A stretch of 64,000 bases of DNA from assembly GCF_030407435.1 (NCBI RefSeq), contig NZ_JASDDK010000001.1, positions 620,001 through 684,000 on the forward strand. The letters are read 5' to 3'. Both the position numbers and the translations under genes were made by a program. Source of the DNA: Winogradskyella bathintestinalis (GTDB lineage Bacteria; Bacteroidota; Bacteroidia; Flavobacteriales; Flavobacteriaceae). Positions 35,594-44,598 of this stretch are shown here, in pieces (the first letter of the stretch is position 1; every line of letters starts with the position of its first letter). The notes under the pieces were generated by a model. It had not been told where the DNA came from and ran no database searches. It saw only the letters and a program-made list of their open reading frames with translations.

Positions 35594-36868
35594 ATGAATA
35601 TTTTGATACTTGGCTCTGGCGGAAGAGAACACACATTTGCATGGAAATTAGCGCAAAGCGACCGTTGTAAGTCACTTTTTGTAGCTCCGGGAAACTCAGG
35701 AACAGAAGCAATTGCCACAAATCTAAATGTTGGGGTTACTGATTTTGAAGCCATTAAAATTGCTGTTTTAGAACATCATATTGATTTGGTAGTCGTTGGC
35801 CCGGAAGATCCTTTAGTTCAAGGTATTCACGATTTCTTTTTACAAGATAATGAGTTAAAAAGTGTCGCTGTAATCGGACCTCAAAAAGCCGCAGCTGAAC
35901 TGGAAGGTAGTAAAGAATTTGCGAAAGAATTTATGATGCGCCATAACATTCCAACCGCTGCTTACGAAAGTTTCACAAAAGATAATGTTGAAGACGGCTA
36001 CAAGTTTTTAGATACCTTAAAACCACCTTACGTATTAAAAGCCGATGGATTGGCTGCTGGAAAAGGCGTTTTAATCTTAAATGATTTACAAGAAGCGAAA
36101 GACGAACTAAAAAGTATGCTTGTTGATGCAAAATTTGGTGACGCAAGTACTAAAGTGGTCATTGAAGAATTTTTAGATGGTATAGAATTGAGCTGTTTTG
36201 TATTAACCGACGGAAAAGATTATAAAATTCTACCAACTGCAAAAGATTACAAGCGTATTGGGGAAGGGGACACCGGACTTAATACAGGTGGTATGGGAGC
36301 CGTGTCGCCAGTACCATTTGCAACCAAAGAATTTTTGGATAAAATTGAAAACAGCGTTGTTAAACCTACGGTTGAAGGCTTAAAGAAAGATAATCTCCCT
36401 TATGTTGGCTTTATCTTTATAGGTTTGATAAAAGTTGGAGACGACCCAAAGGTCATTGAATACAATGTAAGAATGGGAGATCCGGAAACGGAAGTCGTTT
36501 TACCACGATTAAAAACAGATTTGGTTGAAGTGTTTGAAGCCATGGCCAACCAAAGCTTATCTGCAATCAATATCGAAATTGACGAGCGTGCAGCAACAAC
36601 CATAATGTTAGTGTCAGGTGGTTATCCGGAAGCTTATGAAAAAGGGAAAGAAATTACAGGAATAGAAAATATTACAGATTCAATAGTATTTCATGCTGGT
36701 GCCAAAGCTCAAGAAGACGGTAAAATAGTAACTTCTGGCGGCCGTGTTATGGCCATTACATCTTATGGAAACACGTATCCTGAGGCCATAAAAAAATCTT
36801 ACCAAAGTATAGAAAATCTACATTTTGATAAGATGAATTATCGTAAGGATATTGGTTTTGATCTATAA
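35594..36868 (+). CDS. purD: Phosphoribosylamine-glycine ligase
   Basis: A 424-aa ATP-grasp enzyme of de novo purine synthesis (GARS). N-terminal MNILILGSGGREHTFAWKLA, KADGLAAGKGVLI (about 140), NTGGMGAVSPVPF and EYNVRMGDPETEVVLPRLKT are all present. An in-frame TTG at 35561 would add 11 residues not found in the family, so the ATG at 35594 is the start. Its last 6 nt overlap the convergent small membrane gene. Confidence 0.97.
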   Translation: MNILILGSGGREHTFAWKLAQSDRCKSLFVAPGNSGTEAIATNLNVGVTDFEAIKIAVLEHHIDLVVVGPEDPLVQGIHDFFLQDNELKSVAVIGPQKAAAELEGSKEFAKEFMMRHNIPTAAYESFTKDNVEDGYKFLDTLKPPYVLKADGLAAGKGVLILNDLQEAKDELKSMLVDAKFGDASTKVVIEEFLDGIELSCFVLTDGKDYKILPTAKDYKRIGEGDTGLNTGGMGAVSPVPFATKEFLDKIENSVVKPTVEGLKKDNLPYVGFIFIGLIKVGDDPKVIEYNVRMGDPETEVVLPRLKTDLVEVFEAMANQSLSAINIEIDERAATTIMLVSGGYPEAYEKGKEITGIENITDSIVFHAGAKAQEDGKIVTSGGRVMAITSYGNTYPEAIKKSYQSIENLHFDKMNYRKDIGFDL

Positions 36869-37090
36869 ATAAGAATGTGAAGAAATACTTTTATCTTCTT
36901 CACCATTATCGTTATATTTTTTAAGCTCAAGCATCCAATAAACAAATGCCACAAAGCCAATAGCCATAAAAATCCAAGACATAAAGTTGGCACCAAACCA
37001 GCTTTCTAGCTCTAAGGCTCTAAGCCAATCCAATGGAGCAAGTAAGACATCGACAAATAAATCTTGTATTGCGTAAAAGAAATCTTTCAT
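36863..37090 (-). CDS. Small membrane protein, DUF6341 type
   Basis: A 75-aa protein with one clear helix (NFMSWIFMAIGFVAFVYWML, about 35-54) after an amphipathic N-terminus (MKDFFYAIQDLFVDVLLAPL). I recall this as DUF6341, a family fixed beside purD and upp in Flavobacteriaceae. No function is known. It overlaps the purD end on the opposite strand. Confidence 0.75.
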   Translation of the reverse strand: MKDFFYAIQDLFVDVLLAPLDWLRALELESWFGANFMSWIFMAIGFVAFVYWMLELKKYNDNGEEDKSISSHSYL

Positions 37091-37140
37091 AACTTTATAA
37101 ATTTACACCAATTCTAATATTGAATTGGGATTCGAAGCAA

Positions 37141-37148
37141 CAAAAATA
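37141..37148 (-). promoter_or_regulatory. TAnnTTTG promoter element for the DUF6341-type gene
   Basis: The minus strand reads TATTTTTG about 50 nt upstream of the ATG at 37090. It matches the Bacteroidota -7 element; no good TTG -33 partner is visible. Confidence 0.4.
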
Positions 37149-37317
37149 CAAAATCTGATTGATACTGTTATAAAAGTGTAGATGGAATTTTTATAGTTTA
37201 TTTTAGTTCAAAATGAAGTACAAATTTAAATCAGAACCTAATTACGGTTCAGAATGTTAGTGAAATTATGCCTTAAAAAAGGCATAAAAATTTAAGTGAT
37301 TTTTTTATTAGTCCTAT

Positions 37318-38235
37318 ATGATTACACGAATTTTTAGTAAATCTCAGCCTATAAACTTCATAATTGTTGCAGTTTGTGTCTCCTTACTTTTCGTTATTAC
37401 TAATTATACCCAGCTTTTTTCAAACCTAAATACTATTCTAGTTACAATTTCTAAATGGGCAATTACACTGTTTTTGATTTTTTTGCTCGATTTCATTGTT
37501 TCAAAAAATAATTTAACCCAAAGAAACAGTTATGCTATATTAACTTTTGGACTGCTCTTTGGCATGTTCCCTGAAGCCATGTCCCATTTAGATTTATTAG
37601 TGTCTAACTTATTTATAATTTTTGCCTTAAGACGATTAATAAGTTTACATTCTAAACTCAATATAAAAAAGAAGTTGTTCGATGCTGCTTTTTGGATTGC
37701 ACTGGCGGCCTTATTCTATTTTTGGGCCATTCTCTTTTTTGCCTTGGTCATTGTAGCCTTAATTTACCATTCCCAAAATGATTTTAAGAACATTATTATT
37801 CCTTTTGCAGGCATTGCAACCGTTTTTATTTTACTCTTAACTTATAACATTATGGTCCACGACGTGTTTTTGCGACCAACTAACTTTAAACGCTATGCGA
37901 GTTTAGAATTTACAGCATATAATAGTAAAGCAGGCATTTTAAAACTCACGGTATTATTCACCGCATTGGTGTGGACGCTTATTTATTATTTTAAAAATAT
38001 TCCGGATAAAAGTAAAAAACTAAAGCCATCTTATTTTATTATGGCATGGGCTTCAATTATAGCCGTCTTAGTCGCTATTATTGCGTCTACTAAAAATGGA
38101 AGTGAATTTATATTTTTGTTCGTTCCGTTTTCTATAATAATGGCCAATTATATCGAAGTGATTTCAGAGCGATGGTTTAAAGAAGTATTTGTAGCTCTTT
38201 TACTTATTGTTCCTATAATCAGTTTACTGTTGTAA
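37318..38235 (+). CDS. Multi-spanning membrane protein, DUF6427 type
   Basis: A 305-aa protein with about eight transmembrane helices and short loops. The start MITRIFSKSQPINFIIV is characteristic of the family I recall as DUF6427. Function unknown. It is divergent from the DUF6341-type gene, and its end overlaps upp by 12 nt on the opposite strand; the same gene set recurs in related genomes. Confidence 0.75.
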   Translation: MITRIFSKSQPINFIIVAVCVSLLFVITNYTQLFSNLNTILVTISKWAITLFLIFLLDFIVSKNNLTQRNSYAILTFGLLFGMFPEAMSHLDLLVSNLFIIFALRRLISLHSKLNIKKKLFDAAFWIALAALFYFWAILFFALVIVALIYHSQNDFKNIIIPFAGIATVFILLLTYNIMVHDVFLRPTNFKRYASLEFTAYNSKAGILKLTVLFTALVWTLIYYFKNIPDKSKKLKPSYFIMAWASIIAVLVAIIASTKNGSEFIFLFVPFSIIMANYIEVISERWFKEVFVALLLIVPIISLLL

Positions 38236-38883
38236 CTTATTTCCAAAAGCTAAATCACCAGCATCTCCTAATCCCGGAATAATATAACCTTTATCATTTA
38301 GCTCATCATCAACTGTTGCTATCCAAAGTTGTACGTCAGCATCAAACGCTTTAGTAACATAGTCTATACCAGGTTGTGCACCAATAACGCTTACCAAATG
38401 AATTGCTTTTGGCGTACCAAAGGGTTTTAAGGCTTCAAAAGTTGCTACCATAGATTGTCCTGTGGCGAGCATGGGGTCTGCTAATATTAAAGTTTTACCT
38501 TCTAAACTAGGACACGCTAAATACTCCACCACAATTTCAAAACTTTCTGGATCATGCTTGTGCTGTCTATAAGCCGAGATAAAAGCATTTTCCGCAGCAT
38601 CAAAATAATTTAACAAACCATTATGAAGCGGAACACCTGCTCTTAAAATAGAACATAGCACAATATCGCTATGATGCAAAACTGTTTCAGAGGCGCCTAA
38701 CGGAGTTTCAATGCGGTGTGATTCAAATTGAAGTGATTTACTCAATTCAAAGGCTATTATTTCGCCAATACGCTCAATATTTCTCCTAAAACGCATACTA
38801 TCTTTTTGGACCGTTTTATCTCGTAATTCAGACATAAACGTATTTAGAATTGAAGGTGTTTTAGAAAGGTTATGAATTTGCAT
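38224..38883 (-). CDS. upp: Uracil phosphoribosyltransferase
   Basis: A 219-aa salvage enzyme converting uracil and PRPP to UMP. The PRPP loop LILADPMLATGQSMV is near 131-145, and the uracil-site region near the C-terminus reads YIIPGLGDAGDLAFGN. LCSILRAGVPLHNGLL near 80-95 is also conserved. Length is slightly above the bacterial norm of about 208. It is transcribed on its own. Confidence 0.95.
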   Translation of the reverse strand: MQIHNLSKTPSILNTFMSELRDKTVQKDSMRFRRNIERIGEIIAFELSKSLQFESHRIETPLGASETVLHHSDIVLCSILRAGVPLHNGLLNYFDAAENAFISAYRQHKHDPESFEIVVEYLACPSLEGKTLILADPMLATGQSMVATFEALKPFGTPKAIHLVSVIGAQPGIDYVTKAFDADVQLWIATVDDELNDKGYIIPGLGDAGDLAFGNKLQQ

Positions 38884-39053
38884 ATTAAGAAAATTGATTC
38901 AAGCGTTAAAGTTAATAATTCCTACTAAATTTTTATTGTAAGATTAATTTTTAAAAAATAAGTAGTAAAAATAAACCATACAAAAGGAACCGCTAAGTTA
39001 GTCCATGTATTTTTTAAGTTACTATAAAGAAATTACAACTTAATAATTTCATG

Positions 39054-39061
39054 TACTTTTG
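39054..39061 (+). promoter_or_regulatory. TAnnTTTG promoter element for the DUF4254 gene
   Basis: TACTTTTG lies 22 nt upstream of the ATG at 39084 and matches the Bacteroidota -7 element. Confidence 0.5.
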
Positions 39062-39083
39062 TAAAGATTAAATTGATTTTATT

Positions 39084-39692
39084 ATGTTTTCACAAAAAGC
39101 TAACGCTATTTTTCAAGAGGTTATAAAAACTTATAAAGTTTTAAATTCAGTAGATCAGCCTTTTACAAACAAGTACGATAAAAATGGCGATCTTATTGCG
39201 CATTTATTATATAGAAAATCGTGGATAGATACCGTCCAATGGGCTTATGAAGATATTATTAGAGATCCAAACATTGATCCTGTTGCGGCTTTGAAATTAA
39301 AACGGATGATTGACGCCTCTAACCAAGATAGAACGGACACGGTTGAATTTATTGACAGCTATTTCTTGAATAAATACAAAGATGTGACGGTAAAACCTGA
39401 TGCCAAAATCAATTCTGAAAGTCCGGCTTGGGCCATAGATCGCTTATCGATTTTAGCATTAAAAATATACCACATGCATCAAGAAACAGTCAGAGACGAT
39501 GCCAGTGATGCACACAAAGCAGCATGCCAAACAAAACTCAATGTTTTATTAGAGCAACGTGAAGATTTAAGTACCGCTATTGACGATTTGCTAAATGATA
39601 TCTCTAATGGTGATAAGTATATGAAGGTGTACAAACAAATGAAAATGTACAATGACGATGAGCTTAATCCTGTTTTGCGAGGACAAAAGTAA
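39084..39692 (+). CDS. DUF4254 domain-containing protein
   Basis: A 202-aa, all-helical soluble protein. I recognise it as DUF4254 from the N-terminus MFSQKANAIFQEVIKTYKVL, RKSWIDTVQWAYEDIIRDP and the His-rich LALKIYHMHQETVR. The biochemical function is unknown. It is 52 nt upstream of the GT9 gene, a pairing common in Bacteroidota, so a link to LPS core assembly is inferred. Confidence 0.85.
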   Translation: MFSQKANAIFQEVIKTYKVLNSVDQPFTNKYDKNGDLIAHLLYRKSWIDTVQWAYEDIIRDPNIDPVAALKLKRMIDASNQDRTDTVEFIDSYFLNKYKDVTVKPDAKINSESPAWAIDRLSILALKIYHMHQETVRDDASDAHKAACQTKLNVLLEQREDLSTAIDDLLNDISNGDKYMKVYKQMKMYNDDELNPVLRGQK

Positions 39693-39700
39693 CTTCCAAT

Positions 39701-39735
39701 AGACCTTTTAGGTTTTCAATATTAAACAGGTCTAA
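39701..39735. repeat. Imperfect palindromic repeat, copy 1
   Basis: AGACCTTTTAGGTTTT ... AACAGGTCT forms an imperfect stem between the DUF4254 and GT9 genes. It shares the AGACCT-AGGTTTT core with the palindromes at 40801-40860 and 42444-42476. Confidence 0.5.
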
Positions 39736-39744
39736 TCCTATAAA

Positions 39745-40761
39745 ATGCCAAAACCAAAACACATATTAGTCCTTAGGTTTTCTGCCATGGGAGACGTGGC
39801 GATGACGATTCCTGTTTTAAGGGCGCTATCTGAGCAACATCGAGACCTAAAAATTACAGTCGTTACGAAGGCATTTTTTAAACCATTCTTTAACGATTTA
39901 GAAAATGTAAGTGTTTACGAAGCAGATTTAAAAGGCAAACACAAGGGCATCTTAGGACTGTATAAATTGGCGAAAGAATTAAAAGCTCTAGGTTTTGATG
40001 TCGTTGCAGATTTGCACAATGTACTACGAAGCAAAATTCTAAAATTCTTTTTTTTTGGAAAGAAAGTGGTACAGTTAGATAAAGGCAGAGCCGATAAAAA
40101 AGCGCTTACCACCGGAAAAAATTTTACGGCATTAAAAACGACACACCAACGTTATGGGGACGTTTTTGAAGCATTAGGTTTTTCAATTGATTTATCAGAA
40201 CCTACATTTCCGAAACCAAAACCATGGTCCGAAAATCTAAAGACTTTTATTTCAAACAAAAATTTAAAGACTATAGGAATTGCACCTTTTGCAGCACACC
40301 AAAGTAAAATGTATCCTTTAGCGCAAATGGAAAGCGTAATTGAAACACTGTCTAAAGATTACAATATAATTTTATTTGGAGGAGGTAAAAATGAAATTGA
40401 AATTTTAAATCAACTTGAAAGCAAATTCACCACTGTAAAATCAGTAGCAGGAAAATTAAACCTCGAAGATGAGTTAGTACTGATTTCAAATTTGAATCTT
40501 ATGCTAGCTATGGATTCAGGCAACGCGCATATTGCAGCCATGTTGGGGCAAAAAGTAATCACCATTTGGGGTGTGACACATCCATTTGCAGGCTTTGCAC
40601 CTTTCAATCAGCGTGAGGATTTTGCATTAACGGCGGATAGAGTAAAATTCCCATTAATCCCAACTTCAATCTACGGAAATAAATTTCCTGAAGGTTACGA
40701 GGATGCGGCTGGCAGTGTTTCAGTAGAAAAAATAGTTGCTAAAGTAGCATCTGTCATTTAA
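39745..40761 (+). CDS. Glycosyltransferase family 9 (heptosyltransferase-like)
   Basis: A 338-aa GT-B enzyme. ILVLRFSAMGDVAMTIPVLR (N-terminal) is the ADP-heptose:LPS heptosyltransferase signature. The donor half has GIAPFAAHQSKMYPLAQM (about 183-200) and LMLAMDSGNAHIAAMLG (about 253-269). It probably builds the LPS inner core at the cytosolic face of the inner membrane. Confidence 0.9.
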   Translation: MPKPKHILVLRFSAMGDVAMTIPVLRALSEQHRDLKITVVTKAFFKPFFNDLENVSVYEADLKGKHKGILGLYKLAKELKALGFDVVADLHNVLRSKILKFFFFGKKVVQLDKGRADKKALTTGKNFTALKTTHQRYGDVFEALGFSIDLSEPTFPKPKPWSENLKTFISNKNLKTIGIAPFAAHQSKMYPLAQMESVIETLSKDYNIILFGGGKNEIEILNQLESKFTTVKSVAGKLNLEDELVLISNLNLMLAMDSGNAHIAAMLGQKVITIWGVTHPFAGFAPFNQREDFALTADRVKFPLIPTSIYGNKFPEGYEDAAGSVSVEKIVAKVASVI

Positions 40762-40800
40762 TGCGGAACAAAGAAACCTTAATTTTTTTCCAAATAAAAA

Positions 40801-40860
40801 AGACCTATTAGAATTTATAACCAACGATAAGACTTCGTAATTAAAAAACCTAATAAGTCC
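40801..40860. repeat. Imperfect palindromic repeat, copy 2
   Basis: AGACCTATTAG at the left and CTAATAAGTCC at the right can pair with one mismatch around an internal 37-nt region. It lies in the convergent gap after the GT9 gene and may also act as a terminator. Confidence 0.45.
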
Positions 40861-40908
40861 GAATTCTTGATTCTAAAAGCGTAGCGGTCTTAATTTGCGA
40901 TTTATTTC

Positions 40909-41967
40909 CTAAACATCATCATAATCTACAGCAACATGAGCTGAAGTCGGATGTGCTTGGCAAGTCAATATCAACCCTTCTGCAACTTCACCATCGGTTA
41001 ATATATTATTCTGGCGCATTTCAGCAGTTCCTTCTGTGATTTTTGCGATACAGCTACTACAAATGCCACCTTGACACGAATAAGGCGCATCAATATCTTG
41101 CTTTAATGACGCTTCAAGAATAGTTTGTTTTTTCGACATGTTGAATTCAAATTCTTCATCGTCAACAACAACCTTAATTTTAGTTTCACCAGAAGGTAAA
41201 TCTGAAACAACTGCAGCACTTTCTTCAACAGGCGGTGTAAACAATTCGAATTTAATGGCTTGTTTTTTTACTCCATTCTCAATCAACACATCATTAACAG
41301 TATTAATCATTTGCTCCGGTCCACAGAGATAGAACTGTTCAATGGTAACATCTTTGTATTTATTTTTTACAATGAGATTAACGGTGCTTTTTTCAATTCT
41401 CCCAAATAAGGCATCTTCTTCTTGTGCCTGACTGTAAATGAAGTGAGCATGAAAACGATTGTCGTATTGTTTTTTTAGTTGCAATAACTCATCTATAAAC
41501 ATGGCATCAGCCAAAGTTTTGTTACCATAAACCAATATAAAATTACTAAACGGTTCTTCTTCTAAAAGGGTTTTAGCAATACTGAGAACTGGTGTAATAC
41601 CACTTCCTGCAGCAAAAGCAGCAATAGTTCTGGTTTTAGCTGCATTAGCGTCAAACGTAAAACGGCCATTGGGTTCTGCAACCTCTAAGGTGTCACCGGC
41701 TTTTAAAGTTGTATTGGCATAAATAGAGAATGTACCTCCTTCTACCGCTTTTACGGCAACAGTTACATTTCCACTGTTTTGAGAGGCACAAATAGAATAA
41801 TCTCTACGAATATCATCGCCATTAATAGTGGTCTTTAAGGTAATATACTGTCCGGCTTTAAAACGGAATTTGTCCTTAAGCGTTTCAGGAATATCAAAAG
41901 TAATGGCAACTGAATTGTTGGTTACCTTATCAATGGATTTTATAGTGAGTGAATGAAATTGTGACAT
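40909..41967 (-). CDS. Ferredoxin-NADP reductase-like flavoprotein with 2Fe-2S domain (PaaE-like)
   Basis: A 352-aa electron-transfer protein. The FAD domain has DIRRDYSICAS (RxYS, about 54-64) and GGTFSIYANT. The NAD(P) domain has AAFAAGSGITPVLSIAKTLL (about 114-133) and FYLCGPEQMI. A C-terminal plant-type ferredoxin carries CQGGICSSC (about 298-306) and a fourth Cys in LTCQAHP. It resembles PaaE and HcpR-type reductases; the partner oxygenase is not in the window, so the substrate system is unknown. Confidence 0.9.
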   Translation of the reverse strand: MSQFHSLTIKSIDKVTNNSVAITFDIPETLKDKFRFKAGQYITLKTTINGDDIRRDYSICASQNSGNVTVAVKAVEGGTFSIYANTTLKAGDTLEVAEPNGRFTFDANAAKTRTIAAFAAGSGITPVLSIAKTLLEEEPFSNFILVYGNKTLADAMFIDELLQLKKQYDNRFHAHFIYSQAQEEDALFGRIEKSTVNLIVKNKYKDVTIEQFYLCGPEQMINTVNDVLIENGVKKQAIKFELFTPPVEESAAVVSDLPSGETKIKVVVDDEEFEFNMSKKQTILEASLKQDIDAPYSCQGGICSSCIAKITEGTAEMRQNNILTDGEVAEGLILTCQAHPTSAHVAVDYDDV

Positions 41968-41983
41968 TAAAAATAATTTTTCG

Positions 41984-41991
41984 CAAAGATA
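41984..41991 (-). promoter_or_regulatory. TAnnTTTG promoter element for the flavin reductase gene
   Basis: The minus strand reads TATCTTTG followed by C, 17 nt upstream of the ATG at 41967. It matches the Bacteroidota -7 element. Confidence 0.55.
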
Positions 41992-42102
41992 AACAATCTT
42001 CTATAGAGCTGAGAGATTTTTGGAATCTGACATGTATTTTTTTATACGCAACATACCTAAAATTCTTATACATAAGAAAATTATGTATATATTCGTAATA
42101 CG

Positions 42103-42435
42103 ATGAGCAACTCAAAATTATACAAAGGCAGTTTAACCACCATCATTTTAAAGTTATTAAATGAGCACGATAAAATGTATGGTTATGAAATTACCCAAAA
42201 GGTAAAAGCATTGACTAAAGGCGAACTAAAAATCACGGAAGGTGCATTATATCCTGCGTTACACAAATTAGAAGCCGAAGGTTTGCTGGATGTTGAGGTC
42301 GCGAAAGTCGATAATCGATTACGCAAATACTACAAACTCACAGAAACTGGCACCAAAGAAACCGTTAATAAATTGGAAGAATTAGCGGAATATATAAAGA
42401 CGATGCAAGCTTTGGTGAATCCTAAATTGGCTTAA
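42103..42435 (+). CDS. PadR family transcriptional regulator
   Basis: A 110-aa winged-helix repressor. Typical PadR text: LLNEHDKMYGYEITQKVK (15-35), GALYPALHKLEAEGLLDVE (about 46-64) and the wing LRKYYKLTETG. The C-terminal helix would form the dimer. It heads a run of HAAS-like membrane proteins and an ABC exporter, so it probably represses these genes in response to a membrane-active compound. That link is inferred from the well-known PadR/HAAS neighbourhood. Confidence 0.92.
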   Translation: MSNSKLYKGSLTTIILKLLNEHDKMYGYEITQKVKALTKGELKITEGALYPALHKLEAEGLLDVEVAKVDNRLRKYYKLTETGTKETVNKLEELAEYIKTMQALVNPKLA

Positions 42436-42443
42436 AATATTTC

Positions 42444-42476
42444 AGACCTACTAGGTTTTTAAAACCTAGTAGGTCT
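42444..42476. repeat. Perfect 16-bp inverted repeat, copy 3
   Basis: AGACCTACTAGGTTTT, one T, then AAAACCTAGTAGGTCT: a perfect 16-bp palindrome between padR and the next gene. It shares its core with the imperfect palindromes at 39701 and 40801. It could be a REP-like dispersed element, an attenuator, or the PadR operator; the related copies elsewhere argue against a specific operator. Confidence 0.75.
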
Positions 42477-42491
42477 AACTTTATTTAGAAA

Positions 42492-43139
42492 ATGAAACTA
42501 ACAAAAGAAGACATACAATTTATAGATAACTACCTAGAGAATTCTGAAGTTATTTACGTTGATATAAGAATGGAAATGATTGATCACGTAGCTTCAGACA
42601 TTGAAAACAGAATAGAAGCTGGTGATACAAGAAGTTTTTATGACATTTTTAAAGATTACATGGTTGAAAACAAAGCACAACTTTTAGATGATAATAAACA
42701 ATTTTTAAAATCCGCTGATAAAAAAATATGGAAAACCTTTGTGAAACAGCTTAAAAACCCACTTACACCTTTACTTTTTTTAGCATCTTGTATTGGGTTT
42801 GATGCCTTATTTCAAAATTATTCCATAGAAACGTTTAGGCAGTTTATTTCTATAATTCCGCTCGTTGGATTTACTGGATTTATCCTAACCTATGTCGTTT
42901 ATCAAGGTGTAAGACAGAATAAAAGATTCTCAGTAGTAGAACGCTTAGCATTTCCTTTTTTAGCTTTTTACCAATTGCCTAATATCTTTATTAGTAGAAC
43001 AAAAGACATAAACGGAACAAGTGATTTATTCTGGACAATTGGGAGTGCAAGTATAGCACTAACATTAATGTTGATATTGGTAATAATAAGTATAAAACTA
43101 TTTGTGGATTATGAAAGCCGATTTAAAAGTGTTGTCTAA
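42492..43139 (+). CDS. HAAS-like domain membrane protein
   Basis: A 215-aa protein with a soluble N-terminal helical domain (about 1-85, including EMIDHVASDIENRI) and four transmembrane helices (about 93-112, 118-140, 155-168, 180-208). The xxDHxxxDIExR pattern matches HAAS-type domains found next to PadR regulators. It is a more distant relative of the two paralogues that follow. Confidence 0.7.
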   Translation: MKLTKEDIQFIDNYLENSEVIYVDIRMEMIDHVASDIENRIEAGDTRSFYDIFKDYMVENKAQLLDDNKQFLKSADKKIWKTFVKQLKNPLTPLLFLASCIGFDALFQNYSIETFRQFISIIPLVGFTGFILTYVVYQGVRQNKRFSVVERLAFPFLAFYQLPNIFISRTKDINGTSDLFWTIGSASIALTLMLILVIISIKLFVDYESRFKSVV

Positions 43140-43140
43140 A

Positions 43141-43827
43141 ATGAAACTCACCGAACCTCAAATAGAAGATCTTTACGCCTTCACAAGACAACATTTTGTG
43201 GAGCATTACGATTTACAAACCGAACTCGTTGACCATTTAGCCAATGATATTGAAACCCAATGGCAAAAGCAACCTAAACTTAGTTTTGAAGACGCTAAAA
43301 ACAAAGCCTTCAAAAAATTTGGCGTTTTTGGTTTTATGGATGCTATTGAGCAAAGACAAAAAACCATGAATAAACGCTATAGATATTATTTATGGCGTGA
43401 ATTGAAACAATGGTTCAAACTGCCACAGATAATTGCAACAATTACTCTGTTTGTATTGATTTATTTTGCACTCGCTTCAAGTTATGTTAAACTTTTCTCT
43501 ATTTCACTTTATGTATTTGTAGCCCTTTGGTGTATGGTTAAAGGTTTCATATTGCACAGAAAATTTATAAAAAGAAGGAAGATGACGAATAAAAAGTGGC
43601 TCTTAGAAGAGTTAATTTTTAAACAGGCTGGCTATGTTTCATTTCTTTTTTTATTGCATTTGCAAAATATTTTTATACTCAATGATTCAGTTAAGTCTGT
43701 TTATGGACTACTTTTTATGTCACTATTATTTACAGTCTTAATGTTAATCAATTATATAAGTTTTGAAGTCATTCCTAACAAAGCGGAAGAATTGCTAAAA
43801 GATACATATCCACAATTTAGTATGTAA
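43141..43827 (+). CDS. HAAS-like domain membrane protein, paralogue 1
   Basis: A 228-aa protein from the ATG at 43141; upstream in-frame ATGs overlap the previous gene and lack similarity, whereas this start aligns exactly with the next paralogue. N-terminal MKLTEPQIEDLYAFTRQHFV and LVDHLANDIETQW form the HAAS-like domain. Four transmembrane helices follow. The C-terminus ENLIPNKAEELLK-like region reads VIPNKAEELLKDTYPQF. Function unknown; it probably interacts with the transporter encoded downstream. Confidence 0.75.
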   Translation: MKLTEPQIEDLYAFTRQHFVEHYDLQTELVDHLANDIETQWQKQPKLSFEDAKNKAFKKFGVFGFMDAIEQRQKTMNKRYRYYLWRELKQWFKLPQIIATITLFVLIYFALASSYVKLFSISLYVFVALWCMVKGFILHRKFIKRRKMTNKKWLLEELIFKQAGYVSFLFLLHLQNIFILNDSVKSVYGLLFMSLLFTVLMLINYISFEVIPNKAEELLKDTYPQFSM

Positions 43828-43857
43828 TTATCCTTTTCTGAATTCTAAAAAGAAAAA

Positions 43858-44547
43858 ATGAAACTCACCGAACCTCAAATAAAACAACTCTACACCTTCA
43901 CAAGAGAGCATTATGTGGAGCATTACGATTTGCAAACCGAACTCGTTGACCATTTAGCCAACGATATTGAATCGCAATGGCAAGTAGAACCTCAATTATT
44001 ATTTGAAGACGCTAAAAACAGAGCTTTCAAGAAATTCGGCATATTTGGTTTTATGGATGCTATTGAGCAGAAAGGGAAAGCGATGAATAAACGTTATATG
44101 CGTTATTTTTGGACCGAACTCAAAAAATGGTTTGAGTTGCCGCAATTCGTAGCAACAATTACCTTATTTCTGGTGTTTTACTTCGCCTTTTCATCAAGAT
44201 TTGTATCTGTTTTAGTTTTTACTTTTTTTCTAATTATTGCCATTTGGTCTATATTTAAAGGTATTAAGCTTAAAAAACAATTTAATCACAGAAAAAAAAT
44301 ATCTAACAAAAAATGGATGCTCGAAGAATTGATTTTTAAACAAGCTGGAGGTGCTGCCATGATATTTATTTCGCAAATTGGAAATATTTTTATAATGTCA
44401 GATAGATATTTAGATAATATTTATGCCATTATTGGTTTTTCAGTAGCTTTCACTGCGGTTGTCCTAATCAATTATATCAGCCTAGAACTCATTCCAAATA
44501 AAGCCGAAAAACTACTCAAAGAAACCTATCCAGAGTTTAGTTTGTAA
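43858..44547 (+). CDS. HAAS-like domain membrane protein, paralogue 2
   Basis: A 229-aa near-duplicate of the preceding protein: MKLTEPQIKQLYTFTREHYV, FGIFGFMDAIEQKGKAMNKR and LIPNKAEKLLKETYPEF align residue for residue. DNA identity is high over the first 250 bases, which indicates a tandem duplication. Four transmembrane helices are predicted. Confidence 0.75.
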   Translation: MKLTEPQIKQLYTFTREHYVEHYDLQTELVDHLANDIESQWQVEPQLLFEDAKNRAFKKFGIFGFMDAIEQKGKAMNKRYMRYFWTELKKWFELPQFVATITLFLVFYFAFSSRFVSVLVFTFFLIIAIWSIFKGIKLKKQFNHRKKISNKKWMLEELIFKQAGGAAMIFISQIGNIFIMSDRYLDNIYAIIGFSVAFTAVVLINYISLELIPNKAEKLLKETYPEFSL

Positions 44548-44598
44548 CAAATTTCAACTTTTCACTACTTATCTAACAAACCAATCCATCATAACACT

